Assembly: GCA_903897605.1 (NCBI GenBank)
Contig: CAIUCH010000040.1
Coordinates: forward strand, 1-64,000
DNA length: 64,000 bases
Direction of reading: 5' to 3'
From: an uncultured Alphaproteobacteria bacterium
Lineage (GTDB): Bacteria; Pseudomonadota; Alphaproteobacteria; Micropepsales; Micropepsaceae
The notes beneath the pieces were generated by a model. That model was not told the DNA's origin, made no database searches, and saw only the letters and a program-made list of their open reading frames with translations. Below, piece by piece: positions 54,301 to 63,350 of this stretch (its first letter is position 1; each line of letters starts with the position of its first letter). The position numbers and the translations under genes were made by a program.

Positions 54301-55187
54301 TTCATCGCCAGCTTGACGCCTTGCGCCGCCAGTTCGTCATGCGCCACCTGCTCCAGCGCGTGCATCTGCATTGCGGAAAGACCCAAATCCATCGCCACAT
54401 GCTCGCGGTCGCCCAACGACACGGGGTCGCGTCCGGTCAACTGACCGAAGATCACCAAGCTCGCCAGGATGTAACCGGGGGTGCTGCCATGCTGGGAATT
54501 ATAGGTCCATAGATTCATCTTGCCGGCAGCGATGCCATCGGTGGGATCGCTGTCGGCGACGCCGGTCGCCCAGGCCCGGTTCCAGGCCAGGCCCACCGGA
54601 ATGATGCCCGTCACATCGGGTGACGCGGCCCATGCTTTCTCAAATCCGGCATAGACGTCCTTGGCCATCTGGTCGATCGGCTTGCCTCTCCAGGGCGCGA
54701 TCTCCGGCGAGGAATAGTCGGCGCGCGACCAGGTGGCATTGAACCACACATGCACATTGGGATTCTTGGCGTGGAAGGCCTTGTCGAGCTTGGCGCCGTA
54801 CTCGGTCACGATGGCTGGATCGCCCGGCTTGTCCTTGTTGAGCTGAGAATAGCTTTGCATTACCACCTCGTCCCAGGGACGATCAATCACCGCCAGCTTT
54901 TCGGTGTAGTGAAAGTCAAAATTCTTGCCACCCACCGCTTCGATGCTCACATCATAATCCAGGCCGGCTTCCTTGGTGAACTCCTTGAAGATCGAGGCCA
55001 TCCCGCCGATGGTCTGGCCGCGCTCGTTGGGCGCATTGAGATCGTGCACCGTGCTGGCCTGATAGGTGCGAACCGGTGAGCCGGCGCCCAAGGTGAAGCT
55101 GTTGCCGATGAACAGGATGGTGCGGGCGGATGCCGGAACGGCGGCAAAAACGACCAGCGCGACAGCGGCGCGCAACAGGTTCCTCAT
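54297..55187 (-). CDS. Exported SGNH-like hydrolase of unknown substrate
   Basis: A 296-residue protein with a signal peptide (1-21, ending ASA). ILFIGNSFT supplies a GNS(F) nucleophile-region motif as in SGNH/DUF4886-type esterase-like proteins, followed by GQTIGGMASIFKEF and VVMQSYSQLNKDKPGD. YSSPEIAPWRGKPI and HGSTPGYILASLVIFGQLTGRDP appear to be lineage-specific. Function uncertain; a periplasmic esterase or a non-catalytic relative. Confidence 0.82.
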   Translation of the reverse strand: MRNLLRAAVALVVFAAVPASARTILFIGNSFTLGAGSPVRTYQASTVHDLNAPNERGQTIGGMASIFKEFTKEAGLDYDVSIEAVGGKNFDFHYTEKLAVIDRPWDEVVMQSYSQLNKDKPGDPAIVTEYGAKLDKAFHAKNPNVHVWFNATWSRADYSSPEIAPWRGKPIDQMAKDVYAGFEKAWAASPDVTGIIPVGLAWNRAWATGVADSDPTDGIAAGKMNLWTYNSQHGSTPGYILASLVIFGQLTGRDPVSLGDREHVAMDLGLSAMQMHALEQVAHDELAAQGVKLAMN

Positions 55188-55219
55188 GGCGTTTCCCCTT
55201 GATTTTCCGGACTATACCG

Positions 55220-55672
55220 TCAGCCCTGATCTTGCGAAAGGCTGGCGGCGCGGGCCTCGAACGCATCCGTCATCTTCATCAGAACTTTCTCGAAAGCGCT
55301 GCCGGCGGCGGCCTGCAGCAAGCGGTTGGAAAACTCGAACACCACCCGGAACTCCACCTTCGTGCCCGCGCCTTCGGGGGTGAAGCGCCAATGATTTTCC
55401 AGCCGGTGGAAAGGGCCCTCGATTGCCACGACATCGATGGTGCGCGCGGCGGGGGCCAACGTCACGCGGCTGGTGTAGCGTTCGCGCAGGGCGCGAAAGC
55501 CGACCGCCATTTCCGCGATCGCGATTTCATGCGGACCTTCGGACATCCGCGACTTGACGCGAAGCGCCACCACCCAGGGCAGGAATTCGGGATAGCGCTC
55601 AACATCGGCGACCACGGCATACATGAGATCGGCCGTGTACGGAACAATGCGACTTTCGCTGTGTTCGCTCAC
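55220..55672 (-). CDS. Coq10/RatA family START-like protein
   Basis: A 150-residue protein starting at GTG inside the lipA stop (GTGA overlap). [35 protein letters not shown] is the START/RatA-type opening; the C-terminal part is [37 protein letters not shown]. In mitochondria and alphaproteobacteria these bind ubiquinone (Coq10-like). The lipA adjacency is a standing feature of the class. The toxin name RatA used for E. coli is not implied here. Confidence 0.92.
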   Translation of the reverse strand: MSEHSESRIVPYTADLMYAVVADVERYPEFLPWVVALRVKSRMSEGPHEIAIAEMAVGFRALRERYTSRVTLAPAARTIDVVAIEGPFHRLENHWRFTPEGAGTKVEFRVVFEFSNRLLQAAAGSAFEKVLMKMTDAFEARAASLSQDQG

Positions 55673-56610
55673 CTGTGCGACGCGCGCGCCGTCTTCAAAG
55701 CCGCGAAGTCGCTGTCGGCGTGATAGGAGGAACGGGTCAATGGCGAGGACGACACCATCAGGAAACCCTTGGCGCGCGCCACCTGCTCCAGGCCGGCGAA
55801 TTCCTGCGGCGTCCAGTAGCGTTCCAGCTTGGCGTGCTTGCGGGTGGGCTGCAGATACTGGCCGATGGTGAGGAAATCCACGCCCGCGGCGCGCAGATCG
55901 TCCATCACCTGCATGATCTCCTCGCGGCTTTCGCCCAGGCCCACCATCAGGCCCGATTTGGTGAAGCCTTCGGGATATAATTCCTTGGCCCGCTCCAAAA
56001 GCCGCAGGGACGCAAAATAGCGCGCGCCGGGCCGCACCCGCAGGTAAAGCCGCGGGACGGTTTCCAGATTGTGATTGAGGACTTCGGGCCTCGCCGCCAT
56101 CACGGTTTCGATGGCGCCGTCCTTGCGCAGGAAATCCGGCGTCAGCACTTCCACGGTGGTGTTTGGGCTCATGGCATGGGTGGCGCGGATCACTTGCGCG
56201 AAATGGTCGGCGCCGCCGTCCGCCAGATCGTCGCGGTCCACCGACGTGATCACCACATGGCGCAGACCCAGCTTCTTGACCGCCGACGCGACATGGGCGG
56301 GCTCTTCCGGATCGAGCGGGCCCGGCAATCCGGTCTTCACATTGCAGAAGGCGCAGGCCCGCGTGCAGGTATCGCCCATGATCATCATGGTGGCGTGCGC
56401 CTTGGTCCAGCATTCGCCGATATTGGGACAGGCGGCTTCCTCGCAGACCGTGTGCAGATTGAACTCCCGCACCACGGCGCGGGTGGCGGCATATTCGCGC
56501 GAGACCGGCGCCTTGACCCGGATCCAGTCCGGCTTGCGGAGAATCTCCTGGTCGGGGCGGTGCGCCTTTTCCGGATGGCGCGGGGTCAGATGGTCGATCA
56601 CGACGGTCAT
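55669..56610 (-). CDS. lipA: Lipoyl synthase
   Basis: A 313-residue radical SAM enzyme inserting sulfur into octanoyl groups to make lipoyl cofactor. The auxiliary cluster motif is [12 protein letters not shown], the radical SAM motif CTRACAFC, and RSSYHAD is the conserved C-terminal R-S-S-Y. Length is normal. The ATG lies opposite an intergenic region and starts the lipA-coq10 unit. Confidence 0.97.
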   Translation of the reverse strand: MTVVIDHLTPRHPEKAHRPDQEILRKPDWIRVKAPVSREYAATRAVVREFNLHTVCEEAACPNIGECWTKAHATMMIMGDTCTRACAFCNVKTGLPGPLDPEEPAHVASAVKKLGLRHVVITSVDRDDLADGGADHFAQVIRATHAMSPNTTVEVLTPDFLRKDGAIETVMAARPEVLNHNLETVPRLYLRVRPGARYFASLRLLERAKELYPEGFTKSGLMVGLGESREEIMQVMDDLRAAGVDFLTIGQYLQPTRKHAKLERYWTPQEFAGLEQVARAKGFLMVSSSPLTRSSYHADSDFAALKTARASHR

Positions 56611-56814
56611 GGCTGAGATATAGAGCGCCGATGATTGAAAATCACCCGCCCCTGGCGCGATCCGGCCATGCGTTATGGGATTTTATTCCCAATTACGTAT
56701 TCGGCACCACAAGCGCAAGATGGTGTGATTCTCTTCGACAGGCCGACCCAAATTGGCCTTTGGAGGTCAAAGTGAGAAAGAATTTTGGTCATAAAACGAT
56801 CAAAGCGGGGCCGG

Positions 56815-57513
56815 TCAGGGTTTCTGCCGAAATGCGCGATTTAGGCGGTGCCACACTGGCTTCCGCGTTAGCCGGTTCACCTGAAGTTCCAGCCGCCGTA
56901 CTTCTGGGATAGATCGCAGGCGAGGTTTACGAGGCGATGGAAGCGGCTCGTTTGGAAAAGCTATCGCGTAGCCGACAAGGCGCGCGTACTGATTGAGCAC
57001 CAGAAGATCGCTGGCAATCTTGTCCCATAGTTGATCCCGCTTCATGTGCATCAGCAGTCCCCGGATGGCGGTTGCGCGTTTGGAAGCCTGCTGGTCCGGC
57101 ATCAGAAAATATTCTTCTTCCCCCTCCACCAGCATGGGCAAATGGGCCGCGATGTTGCGGTAGCTGGAAAGGTTATCAATCATCCGCACCAGCCACCGTA
57201 TCCGCTCGAAATGCTTTGGCTGATCCCAGAAGCGCGGTGCAGCCACTTCTAAAAGCAGTTTCCGTTGGGATGAATCCATGCCTGCGCTGTGCCAAATGGC
57301 GCTGACCATCAGGAATGAGGGGCCGTTAAACATTGAAGCGAAAAGGGCCAGTAGCTCCGAATGCAATTGATTCCATTCCCAAAGGACGCGCCCGGTCTGT
57401 ATCGCATATGCGTCAATCACAGCCTGATGTTTCGAGCTGTTTTTCCGGTGAAGCTTGCCGTAACCGGTTTTGGTTCTCGGCGGCACAGGGAGTGAGAGTT
57501 TAGTCATGTCCAT
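56815..57513 (-). CDS. HEPN-like hypothetical protein
   Basis: A 232-residue, alpha-helical protein. The start at 57513 has GAGGG four bases before the ATG. LWEWNQLHSELLALFASMFNG, IWHSAGMDSSQRKLLLEVAAPRFW and MIDNLSSYRNIAAHLPML include an RNxxxH motif typical of HEPN RNase-like domains; without structure prediction the domain is tentative. The C-terminal 40 residues are basic. No recognisable antitoxin gene (such as MNT) is next to it. The region has an accessory character. Confidence 0.65.
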   Translation of the reverse strand: MDMTKLSLPVPPRTKTGYGKLHRKNSSKHQAVIDAYAIQTGRVLWEWNQLHSELLALFASMFNGPSFLMVSAIWHSAGMDSSQRKLLLEVAAPRFWDQPKHFERIRWLVRMIDNLSSYRNIAAHLPMLVEGEEEYFLMPDQQASKRATAIRGLLMHMKRDQLWDKIASDLLVLNQYARLVGYAIAFPNEPLPSPRKPRLRSIPEVRRLELQVNRLTRKPVWHRLNRAFRQKP

Positions 57514-57748
57514 AAAGCCCTCAGATAGCGACCAATACAGCCAGGAAGAAACTGAGTAGCGGATACAGCGGGCGCTGAAGGGTGCCTTCAAATGTAGCCT
57601 CACACCTTTAAGGGGGTGCCCCGAAAGCCAAGATCGAGTCGGACTAAGACCGCCAGCGGCAAGCCGCGCAAAAGCGCCTAGCCCACAGATTCGCATCCGA
57701 AGAACCAGGAAACTATAGTCCCGCCGGGCATGATTTTCGGAGGGCATA

Positions 57749-58021
57749 ATGACGACGCTACAAACCCGCATCCATGAAATCTGGAATCGAGAAGGGTTCA
57801 TGATTGATGTTTTGCGGGGCAATAGGCTTTTAGACGTCCATCGCAACGGCGTCATTGGTCCTTGGCCTCATCGCAATAAGACGCGCGAAACTCACAGTGT
57901 TACCGAATTTCAAGGAAAGTTTTCGGATACTTATCCCGGCTATTCATGCCGGGTACTCAAAGCGAATGGAATTGCCGCGCACGGTAATACCCGGCTATCA
58001 GTGGTACGCGCCTCCTACTGA
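57749..58021 (+). CDS. Orphan 90-residue hypothetical protein
   Basis: A short frame with strong GGAGGG six bases upstream and no recognisable domain; starts MTTLQTRIHEIWNREGFMIDVL. Codon use is less GC-biased than in neighbours, consistent with recent acquisition. It runs divergent from the HEPN-like gene, about 235 bases away. Confidence 0.5.
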   Translation: MTTLQTRIHEIWNREGFMIDVLRGNRLLDVHRNGVIGPWPHRNKTRETHSVTEFQGKFSDTYPGYSCRVLKANGIAAHGNTRLSVVRASY

Positions 58022-58149
58022 AAAAGAGAGTAGTTGGTTTTCGCTTTTGGCGCGCCTATCTCGCATTTCGGTCCCGCCCGCGCGAGAAATGTGCTGTCAG
58101 CCATAAAAACGCGGCGCAAATGTCAAATGTAGAGTAGCCGCGCCTCCGC

Positions 58150-59508
58150 TCAAGCGCGTTTCTTGAGCTCGGGATAGCGCGCAAAGATAAGGCGTCGGTC
58201 GTCTTCACTGAGTTGACCGAGCCTCACTGGATTGTCCTGCGCCCGCGTACCCTTCTGGTTCAGCACATTCATCAGGCTCCACTCGCGCTGCGGGCCCTGC
58301 GGCTCCTGCGCTTTCAGGTCGTAGCGGGTGAAATCGATTGCCATCCACGGATCGTCCGCGCTCCAGTTTCGCAAGAGTCCCAGCCGGAACTCCCGGTTCA
58401 TGAACCACTCGATCTCCAGTTCCTTCTCCGATCCCGGTGCGCCAGTGCCTTTCTCGTCGAACCGGTAGTCGAGCCGGTCATTGTTGGGCGTGTGCTTGCG
58501 CCACTCCAGGCCAAAGGCGCCCTCCGTCATCACGCGCGTGTCCGGCCAGCGCTGCTGCACGGCCTCAAGCCACCACACCAGGTCGTCATCATGGCCGATC
58601 GATATTTCCCAGATGCCGGTCACAAAACCGAATCCGTTTAACGCCTGGCCGGTATCGAAATGCATGGCCGTGGTGTCCATCATCTCTTTGTGGCCCGCCG
58701 CGGCGCCCAGATTGCCGACCGTCTCGATCGGCCCCACCCCCAGCCGGCTGTTGAAGCCGCCTTCAAATCCTTCGCGCCGCGCCGTGAGAAAATCGCAGGT
58801 CCAGCCGTCGAGGCAGACGCAATCGATAAAGTCCGCCGGGCCCTGCGCCGGTTTGAGGTAGTGCTCGCGGCTGGGATAGTAGGGATAGCAAATGCCGCCA
58901 TCGCCGTCGCCATTGTCGATGCCGTGCTGGCTCCAGATCTGACCCTGGCAAACATGAATTCCTTCATCGCTGGCGAGCAGCCGTTGATTCTCGGCGTCCA
59001 TGTAGCCGGCAACCAGGGACTGGGGACGATAGCCGCCGCCCACCATCTGCGAGAGTTTGCGCAACGCCGCGTGAATGGTCTGGCGGTTGTTCTCGCGGGT
59101 GTCGTACATCGGCGAAAAATAGCCGCCGGGAATGAAGGTGACCTCGTCGCCATATTTGTGGTGATATTCGGCGAGCAGCCTGCGAGCTTCCTTGAATTCC
59201 TCCCGGTCGTCGTGCAGCGCCTGCCAGCTGATGGCCCAGGTCATGGCGCCGCCGGGGCAGCCGCGTGCAAAGGCCTCGCGCCGCGAGCGAATACGCTCCG
59301 GCCGATTGTCCGCGGCCTCGTCTTGGCCGACGGACCGGGTTGGCGTGACCTCGATCTGGTTCACCCGCACGACCGAAACGTGAGTCAGAAATCGTCCGGT
59401 GAGCGGTAAAGGGCTTGGGGCAGCCGCCAGCCGCGATGCAAGCGCAAGCGATGCCACCGAACCCGCCGCGCCACCCAGAAAATTGCGTCTCGTCCGTGAA
59501 CTGTCCAT
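58150..59508 (-). CDS. Tat-exported protein of unknown function (DUF3863-like)
   Basis: A 452-residue protein. The N-terminus DSSRTRRNFLGGAAGSVASLALASRLAAA is a Tat signal, with AAAGGAAA upstream of the ATG. The rest (MTWAISWQALHDDREEFKEARRLLAEYHHKYGDEVTFIPGGYF..., DGWTCDFLTARREGFEGGFNSRLGVGPIETVGN) recalls a family seen in Bacteroidetes/Verrucomicrobia with polysaccharide-deacetylase-like fold, but I cannot be sure of the name. It is presumably periplasmic and perhaps carbohydrate-related. Confidence 0.75.
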   Translation of the reverse strand: MDSSRTRRNFLGGAAGSVASLALASRLAAAPSPLPLTGRFLTHVSVVRVNQIEVTPTRSVGQDEAADNRPERIRSRREAFARGCPGGAMTWAISWQALHDDREEFKEARRLLAEYHHKYGDEVTFIPGGYFSPMYDTRENNRQTIHAALRKLSQMVGGGYRPQSLVAGYMDAENQRLLASDEGIHVCQGQIWSQHGIDNGDGDGGICYPYYPSREHYLKPAQGPADFIDCVCLDGWTCDFLTARREGFEGGFNSRLGVGPIETVGNLGAAAGHKEMMDTTAMHFDTGQALNGFGFVTGIWEISIGHDDDLVWWLEAVQQRWPDTRVMTEGAFGLEWRKHTPNNDRLDYRFDEKGTGAPGSEKELEIEWFMNREFRLGLLRNWSADDPWMAIDFTRYDLKAQEPQGPQREWSLMNVLNQKGTRAQDNPVRLGQLSEDDRRLIFARYPELKKRA

Positions 59509-59662
59509 CGTTTCCTTTCGCGGCGCTCGCGTCCTCGAACGGCTCTCGCCTCCATGCTTTGTCGATGATATTGAACGGGGGCGCAATCGGCGGATGGGGG
59601 CGGACCGCAGCGCGGACGATTGACGCCCGCCCCAATGCAAAACGCCGTGCTAATGTGGAATC

Positions 59663-61264
59663 ATGGACAGCGTCGCCAGAACCAATCCCTCCGGACGGCC
59701 CACACGCATCCGGTTTGATCCCGAAGACGCGCGCGGCTCCATCTTCCAAGCCCTGCTGAAGGCGCGCACCGAATTTGGCGGCGGTACGCCGGCCCTGGTC
59801 GATGGCGATGGCCGTGTCCTTTCCTATGACGAGATCGTGCGGGCCAGCTTCGCGCTGGGTCATGCGCTCAAGCGCGGCACAAGGCGCGACGAGAAAGTGG
59901 GTGTGCTGCTGCCCACCGGGCTGGGTGCGGCGCTCGCCTTTCTGGCGCTTGGCGCCTATGGCCGCGTGCCAACCATGCTCAATTTCACGTCCGGCAACAC
60001 GGATCTGAAAAGCGCCATCCGCACCGCCGAAGTGAAGCGCGTCGTCACCGCGCACCGTTTCATCGAACTGGGCAAGCTGGAGGATGTTGCCGCGGCAATC
60101 GGCGAGGTCGCCGAACTGGTCTATCTGGAAGACGTGCGCGCCAAACTTTCGCTGTCCAGCAAGCTGACGGGGCTGGCCGGCAGCCTGATGCCTGGGCTGG
60201 TGTCGCGGCCGCCGTCAGATCTGAAACCCGCCGCGATCCTCTTCACCTCGGGCACCGAAGGCCAGCCCAAGGGCGTGGCGCTCAGTCACCAAAATCTCCT
60301 GACCAATATCGCCCAGGTGCGCGCCCATATCGATCTCTATGACAGCGATGTGCTTTTCAATCCCCTGCCCGTCTTTCATTGCTTCGGATTGACCGTCGGA
60401 ATGCTGCTGCCGCTGCTGGCCGGCGTGAAAGTCATCTGCCATCCCACGCCGCTTCAGCCGCGCGAGATCGTACGGCGCATCCGCGAAACCGGCGCCACTA
60501 TCCTGCTCTCCACCGACACCTTCATCACCCAATATGCCCGGGCGGGTGAACCGGGCGATCTCGACAATCTTCGCCTGGCGGTCTGCGGCGCCGAACGGGT
60601 GCGAGACGAGACCCGCACTTTGTTCCGCCGCAAATACGGCATGGAAATTCTCGAAGGCTATGGCGTCACCGAAGCCTCGCCCGTGATTGCGGCTAACCAG
60701 ATCGAAGCCAACCATCCCGGCACGGTCGGAAGATTGATGGCGGGAATGCAAGCGCGCCTCGATCCGGTGGAAGGCATCCCCAATGCCGGTCTTCTGGTGG
60801 TCAAAGGTCCCAATGTGATGCTGGGCTATATCAGGCCCGATGAACCCGGCTGCATCGTGCCGCCGCAAGACGGCTGGTACGATACCGGCGACGTCGTCAG
60901 CATCGATGCCGAAGGCTTCATCGCCATTCGCGGCCGCATCAAGCGCTTCGCCAAGATCGGCGGCGAGACCGTGTCATTGACGGTGGTCGAAAATATCGCC
61001 GCCGCGCTCTGGCCCGACAACCACCACGCCGCAGTCACGGTTCCCGACCGCAGCAAGGGCGAGCAAATCGTGCTGGTGACGGACGCTGTTGGGGCGCGCC
61101 GCCTGGACCTGGTCGCCTGGGCCCAAAACCATGGCGTGTCCGAGTTGGCGGTGCCGCGCCGGATCGTCGTGGCGGAGGCTTTGCCGGTGCTGGGAACCGG
61201 CAAAACGGACTATGTGACGGTCCAGAAGCTGGTGGCGGATGAGGCAAACCCGGCTCCACTATGA
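59663..61264 (+). CDS. AMP-dependent acyl-CoA/acyl-ACP ligase
   Basis: A 533-residue adenylate-forming enzyme. The AMP-binding P-loop is ILFTSGTEGQPKGVALSHQN; further motifs are GYGVTEASPV and the C-terminal WYDTGDVVSIDAEGFIAIRGRIKRFAKIGGETVSL. Similarity in pattern to the C-terminal half of Aas (2-acyl-GPE acyltransferase/acyl-ACP synthetase) suggests fatty-acid activation for membrane lipid repair; the transferase half is absent. Confidence 0.9.
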   Translation: MDSVARTNPSGRPTRIRFDPEDARGSIFQALLKARTEFGGGTPALVDGDGRVLSYDEIVRASFALGHALKRGTRRDEKVGVLLPTGLGAALAFLALGAYGRVPTMLNFTSGNTDLKSAIRTAEVKRVVTAHRFIELGKLEDVAAAIGEVAELVYLEDVRAKLSLSSKLTGLAGSLMPGLVSRPPSDLKPAAILFTSGTEGQPKGVALSHQNLLTNIAQVRAHIDLYDSDVLFNPLPVFHCFGLTVGMLLPLLAGVKVICHPTPLQPREIVRRIRETGATILLSTDTFITQYARAGEPGDLDNLRLAVCGAERVRDETRTLFRRKYGMEILEGYGVTEASPVIAANQIEANHPGTVGRLMAGMQARLDPVEGIPNAGLLVVKGPNVMLGYIRPDEPGCIVPPQDGWYDTGDVVSIDAEGFIAIRGRIKRFAKIGGETVSLTVVENIAAALWPDNHHAAVTVPDRSKGEQIVLVTDAVGARRLDLVAWAQNHGVSELAVPRRIVVAEALPVLGTGKTDYVTVQKLVADEANPAPL

Positions 61265-61281
61265 TATTGACAATCATTCGC
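61263..61281 (+). promoter_or_regulatory. Fur-type iron box
   Basis: GATATTGACAATCATTCGC matches 15 of 19 positions of the Fur consensus GATAATGATAATCATTATC. It lies 41 bases ahead of the bfd start and overlaps the end of the ligase gene, suggesting iron-dependent control of bfd-bfr. Confidence 0.6.
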
Positions 61282-61321
61282 AACTGACCTATATGGTTGG
61301 GACCTTCGGAGGTTCCCTTTC

Positions 61322-61501
61322 GTGATTGTCTGCGTCTGCAATAGGCTGAATGAGGATCGCATCCGCACCGTCATCGACGGCGGTGCCTGCTGTTCCGACG
61401 ACGTCTATGCGCGCTGCGGCGTGAGAAAGAATTGCGGACGATGCCAGGAAACGATCGAGGAAATGTTGGACGAAAAAACCGCACTGGTCGCGGCCGCCTA
61501 G
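61322..61501 (+). CDS. bfd: Bacterioferritin-associated ferredoxin
   Basis: A 59-residue [2Fe-2S] protein starting at GTG with GGAGG upstream. Cysteines are arranged IVCVCNRLNE and RKNCGRCQETI, the BFD-like Fer2_BFD pattern. Bfd reduces ferric iron stored in bacterioferritin to release Fe(II). A Fur-type box at 61263-61281 precedes it, and bfr follows in another reading frame. Confidence 0.92.
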   Translation: MIVCVCNRLNEDRIRTVIDGGACCSDDVYARCGVRKNCGRCQETIEEMLDEKTALVAAA

Positions 61502-62028
61502 TCCCGGCCGACGCTCCCGGTCCCAGCCCGCACGCCTCCCTCCCCGGCGATCCCACCACCCTCAAATTTCTCAACCTCGTCCTGAAGAACGAGTTGACCG
61601 CGATCAACCAGTATTTCCTGCATTCGCGCATGCTGGCCGATTGGGGCCTGAGCGAGTTCGCACGCAAGGAATATGAGGAATCGATCGACGAGATGAAGCA
61701 TGCCGACAAGCTCATCAAGCGCATCCTGTTCCTGGGCGGCCTGCCCAATCTGCAGGATCTGGGCAAGCTGATGATCGGCGAGAATGTCCGTGAACTGATC
61801 GAATGCGACCTGTCGCTGGAAACCCGCGCCCTGCCCGACCTCAAAATGGGGGTCTCCCATTGCGAGAACATCAAGGATTTCGTCAGCCGCGAACTGTTCG
61901 TGGATATCCTGGAGAACGAGGAAGAGCATATCGACTGGCTGCAGACCCAGCTCAGGCTGATCGAGCAGATGGGCATCCAGAACTTCGTCCAGCTCCAGAC
62001 CAAACCCAACCAGAACGGGGCGTCTTAA
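61441..62028 (+). CDS. bfr: Bacterioferritin, start uncertain
   Basis: A heme-binding ferritin. Conserved sequences are LVLKNELTAINQYFLHSRMLADWG, SIDEMKHADKLIKRILFLGGLPNLQDLGKL (heme-ligand Met, ferroxidase Glu/His) and ENEEEHIDWLQTQL. No ATG, GTG or TTG occurs close to the conserved GDPTT start; the first in-frame ATG is at 61441, inside bfd in a different frame, giving about 33 extra residues. A rare start, a lost start codon or a frameshift joining bfd to bfr are alternatives. Iron storage role is secure. Confidence 0.9.
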   Translation: MPGNDRGNVGRKNRTGRGRLVPADAPGPSPHASLPGDPTTLKFLNLVLKNELTAINQYFLHSRMLADWGLSEFARKEYEESIDEMKHADKLIKRILFLGGLPNLQDLGKLMIGENVRELIECDLSLETRALPDLKMGVSHCENIKDFVSRELFVDILENEEEHIDWLQTQLRLIEQMGIQNFVQLQTKPNQNGAS

Positions 62029-62129
62029 CCCCAACGAAAAATTCTTTCGCGCCGCAACATAAAATGCATTAGGCTGGGAGAATCCAGGGCGAAGGTGCCC
62101 GGGCGGGGCTTTCGAGGGCTGGAGCGCGC

Positions 62130-63350
62130 ATGTTGTACAACGCCTATCAGGCGCAGGCTGATTTTTTGTCCTCAAGCCGCGCCTTCACCGTGATGACCGC
62201 CGCGCTTTTCGATGGCGGCCAGTTCGGCCCCGGCGGCAACATGTTCGCCCGCAGCTTTTCCGCGGCGACGGAACTTTTCGTCCGTGCCGGCCTCACCCAT
62301 GAACGGCCGGACTATGAAATCGAGAATGTCACGATCGACGGCCGTGAGATCGCGGTCCATGAAGAAGTCGCGCTGGAAATGCCGTTTGCCCGGCTGCTGC
62401 ATTTCCGCAAGAACGTTGCGCTGGATCAGCCGCGCGTCCTGATCGTGGCGCCGATGGCGGGTCATTTCTCCACCCTCTTGCGCCACACCGCCCACACCAT
62501 GCTCGCCGATCACGACGTTTTCATCACCGACTGGAAAAATGCCCGGGATGTGCCCTTGTCGGCAGGCCGTTTCGGCACCGACGAATATGTCGATCACCTG
62601 ATCCGGTTTCTGGAAGCGATTGGCCCTGGCGCGCATGCCGTGGCGGTGTGCCAGCCTTGCGCCGCGCTTTTGCCGGCCGTGGCGGTGATGTCGAAGAACA
62701 ATAACCCCGCCGTTCCCCGCAGCATGATCCTGATGGCCGGGCCGGTGGACGCCAGCATCAATCCCACCGAGGTCAACCGCTTCGCCACCAGCCATCCGAT
62801 TTCCTGGTTCAAGCACAATCTGATCACCCGGGTTCCGTCGCGCCATCCGGGCGCCGGGCGGCATGTTTATCCGGGCTTCCTGCAGGTCAGCGCTTTCCTG
62901 TCGATGAACCCGGCGCGGCATATCCGGGCGCAATGGGATCTGTTTGGGCATATTCTGCATGATCGCGAGCCGGAGGCTGATGCCAATCGCCGCTTCTATG
63001 ACGAATATCTGGCGGTCGCCGATTTGTCGGCGGAGTTCTTTCTGGAAACCGTACGCAATGTATTCCAGGAATTCCGCCTGGCGCGCGGAACATTGACATA
63101 TCGCAGGGAGCCCGTGGAGCTCGGCGCGATCGACAAGACCGCGATCCTGACCGTGGAAGGCGAAAAAGACGATATCTGCTCGGTGGGCCAGACCGGCGCC
63201 GCGCTGGCGCTTTGCCCCAATGCGCCGCAGAAGCAAAGTTACATCCAGCAAGGTGCCGGACATTATGGCGTCTTCTCCGGCCGGCGCTGGCAGAACGGGA
63301 TCTATCCGACCCTGCGCGACATGATCCGGTCTAGCGAAAAATCGTGTTGA
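62130..63350 (+). CDS. phaZ: Intracellular polyhydroxyalkanoate depolymerase
   Basis: A 406-residue alpha/beta hydrolase of the PhaZ type. It begins MLYNAYQAQADFLSSSRAF; the nucleophile is Cys174 in AVAVCQPCAALLPAV (lipase-box-like with Cys); HPISWFKHNLITRVPSRHPGAGRHVYPGFLQVSAFLSMNP and HYGVFSGRRWQ provide the C-terminal domain and catalytic His. It mobilises stored PHB. It is convergent with the nuclease gene. Confidence 0.95.
   Translation: MLYNAYQAQADFLSSSRAFTVMTAALFDGGQFGPGGNMFARSFSAATELFVRAGLTHERPDYEIENVTIDGREIAVHEEVALEMPFARLLHFRKNVALDQPRVLIVAPMAGHFSTLLRHTAHTMLADHDVFITDWKNARDVPLSAGRFGTDEYVDHLIRFLEAIGPGAHAVAVCQPCAALLPAVAVMSKNNNPAVPRSMILMAGPVDASINPTEVNRFATSHPISWFKHNLITRVPSRHPGAGRHVYPGFLQVSAFLSMNPARHIRAQWDLFGHILHDREPEADANRRFYDEYLAVADLSAEFFLETVRNVFQEFRLARGTLTYRREPVELGAIDKTAILTVEGEKDDICSVGQTGAALALCPNAPQKQSYIQQGAGHYGVFSGRRWQNGIYPTLRDMIRSSEKSC

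Noticed and set aside
56631-56912. 93-residue plus-strand frame beginning [12 protein letters not shown]
   Set aside because: No ribosome site, no recognisable domain and partly opposite the HEPN-like gene; treated as non-coding.
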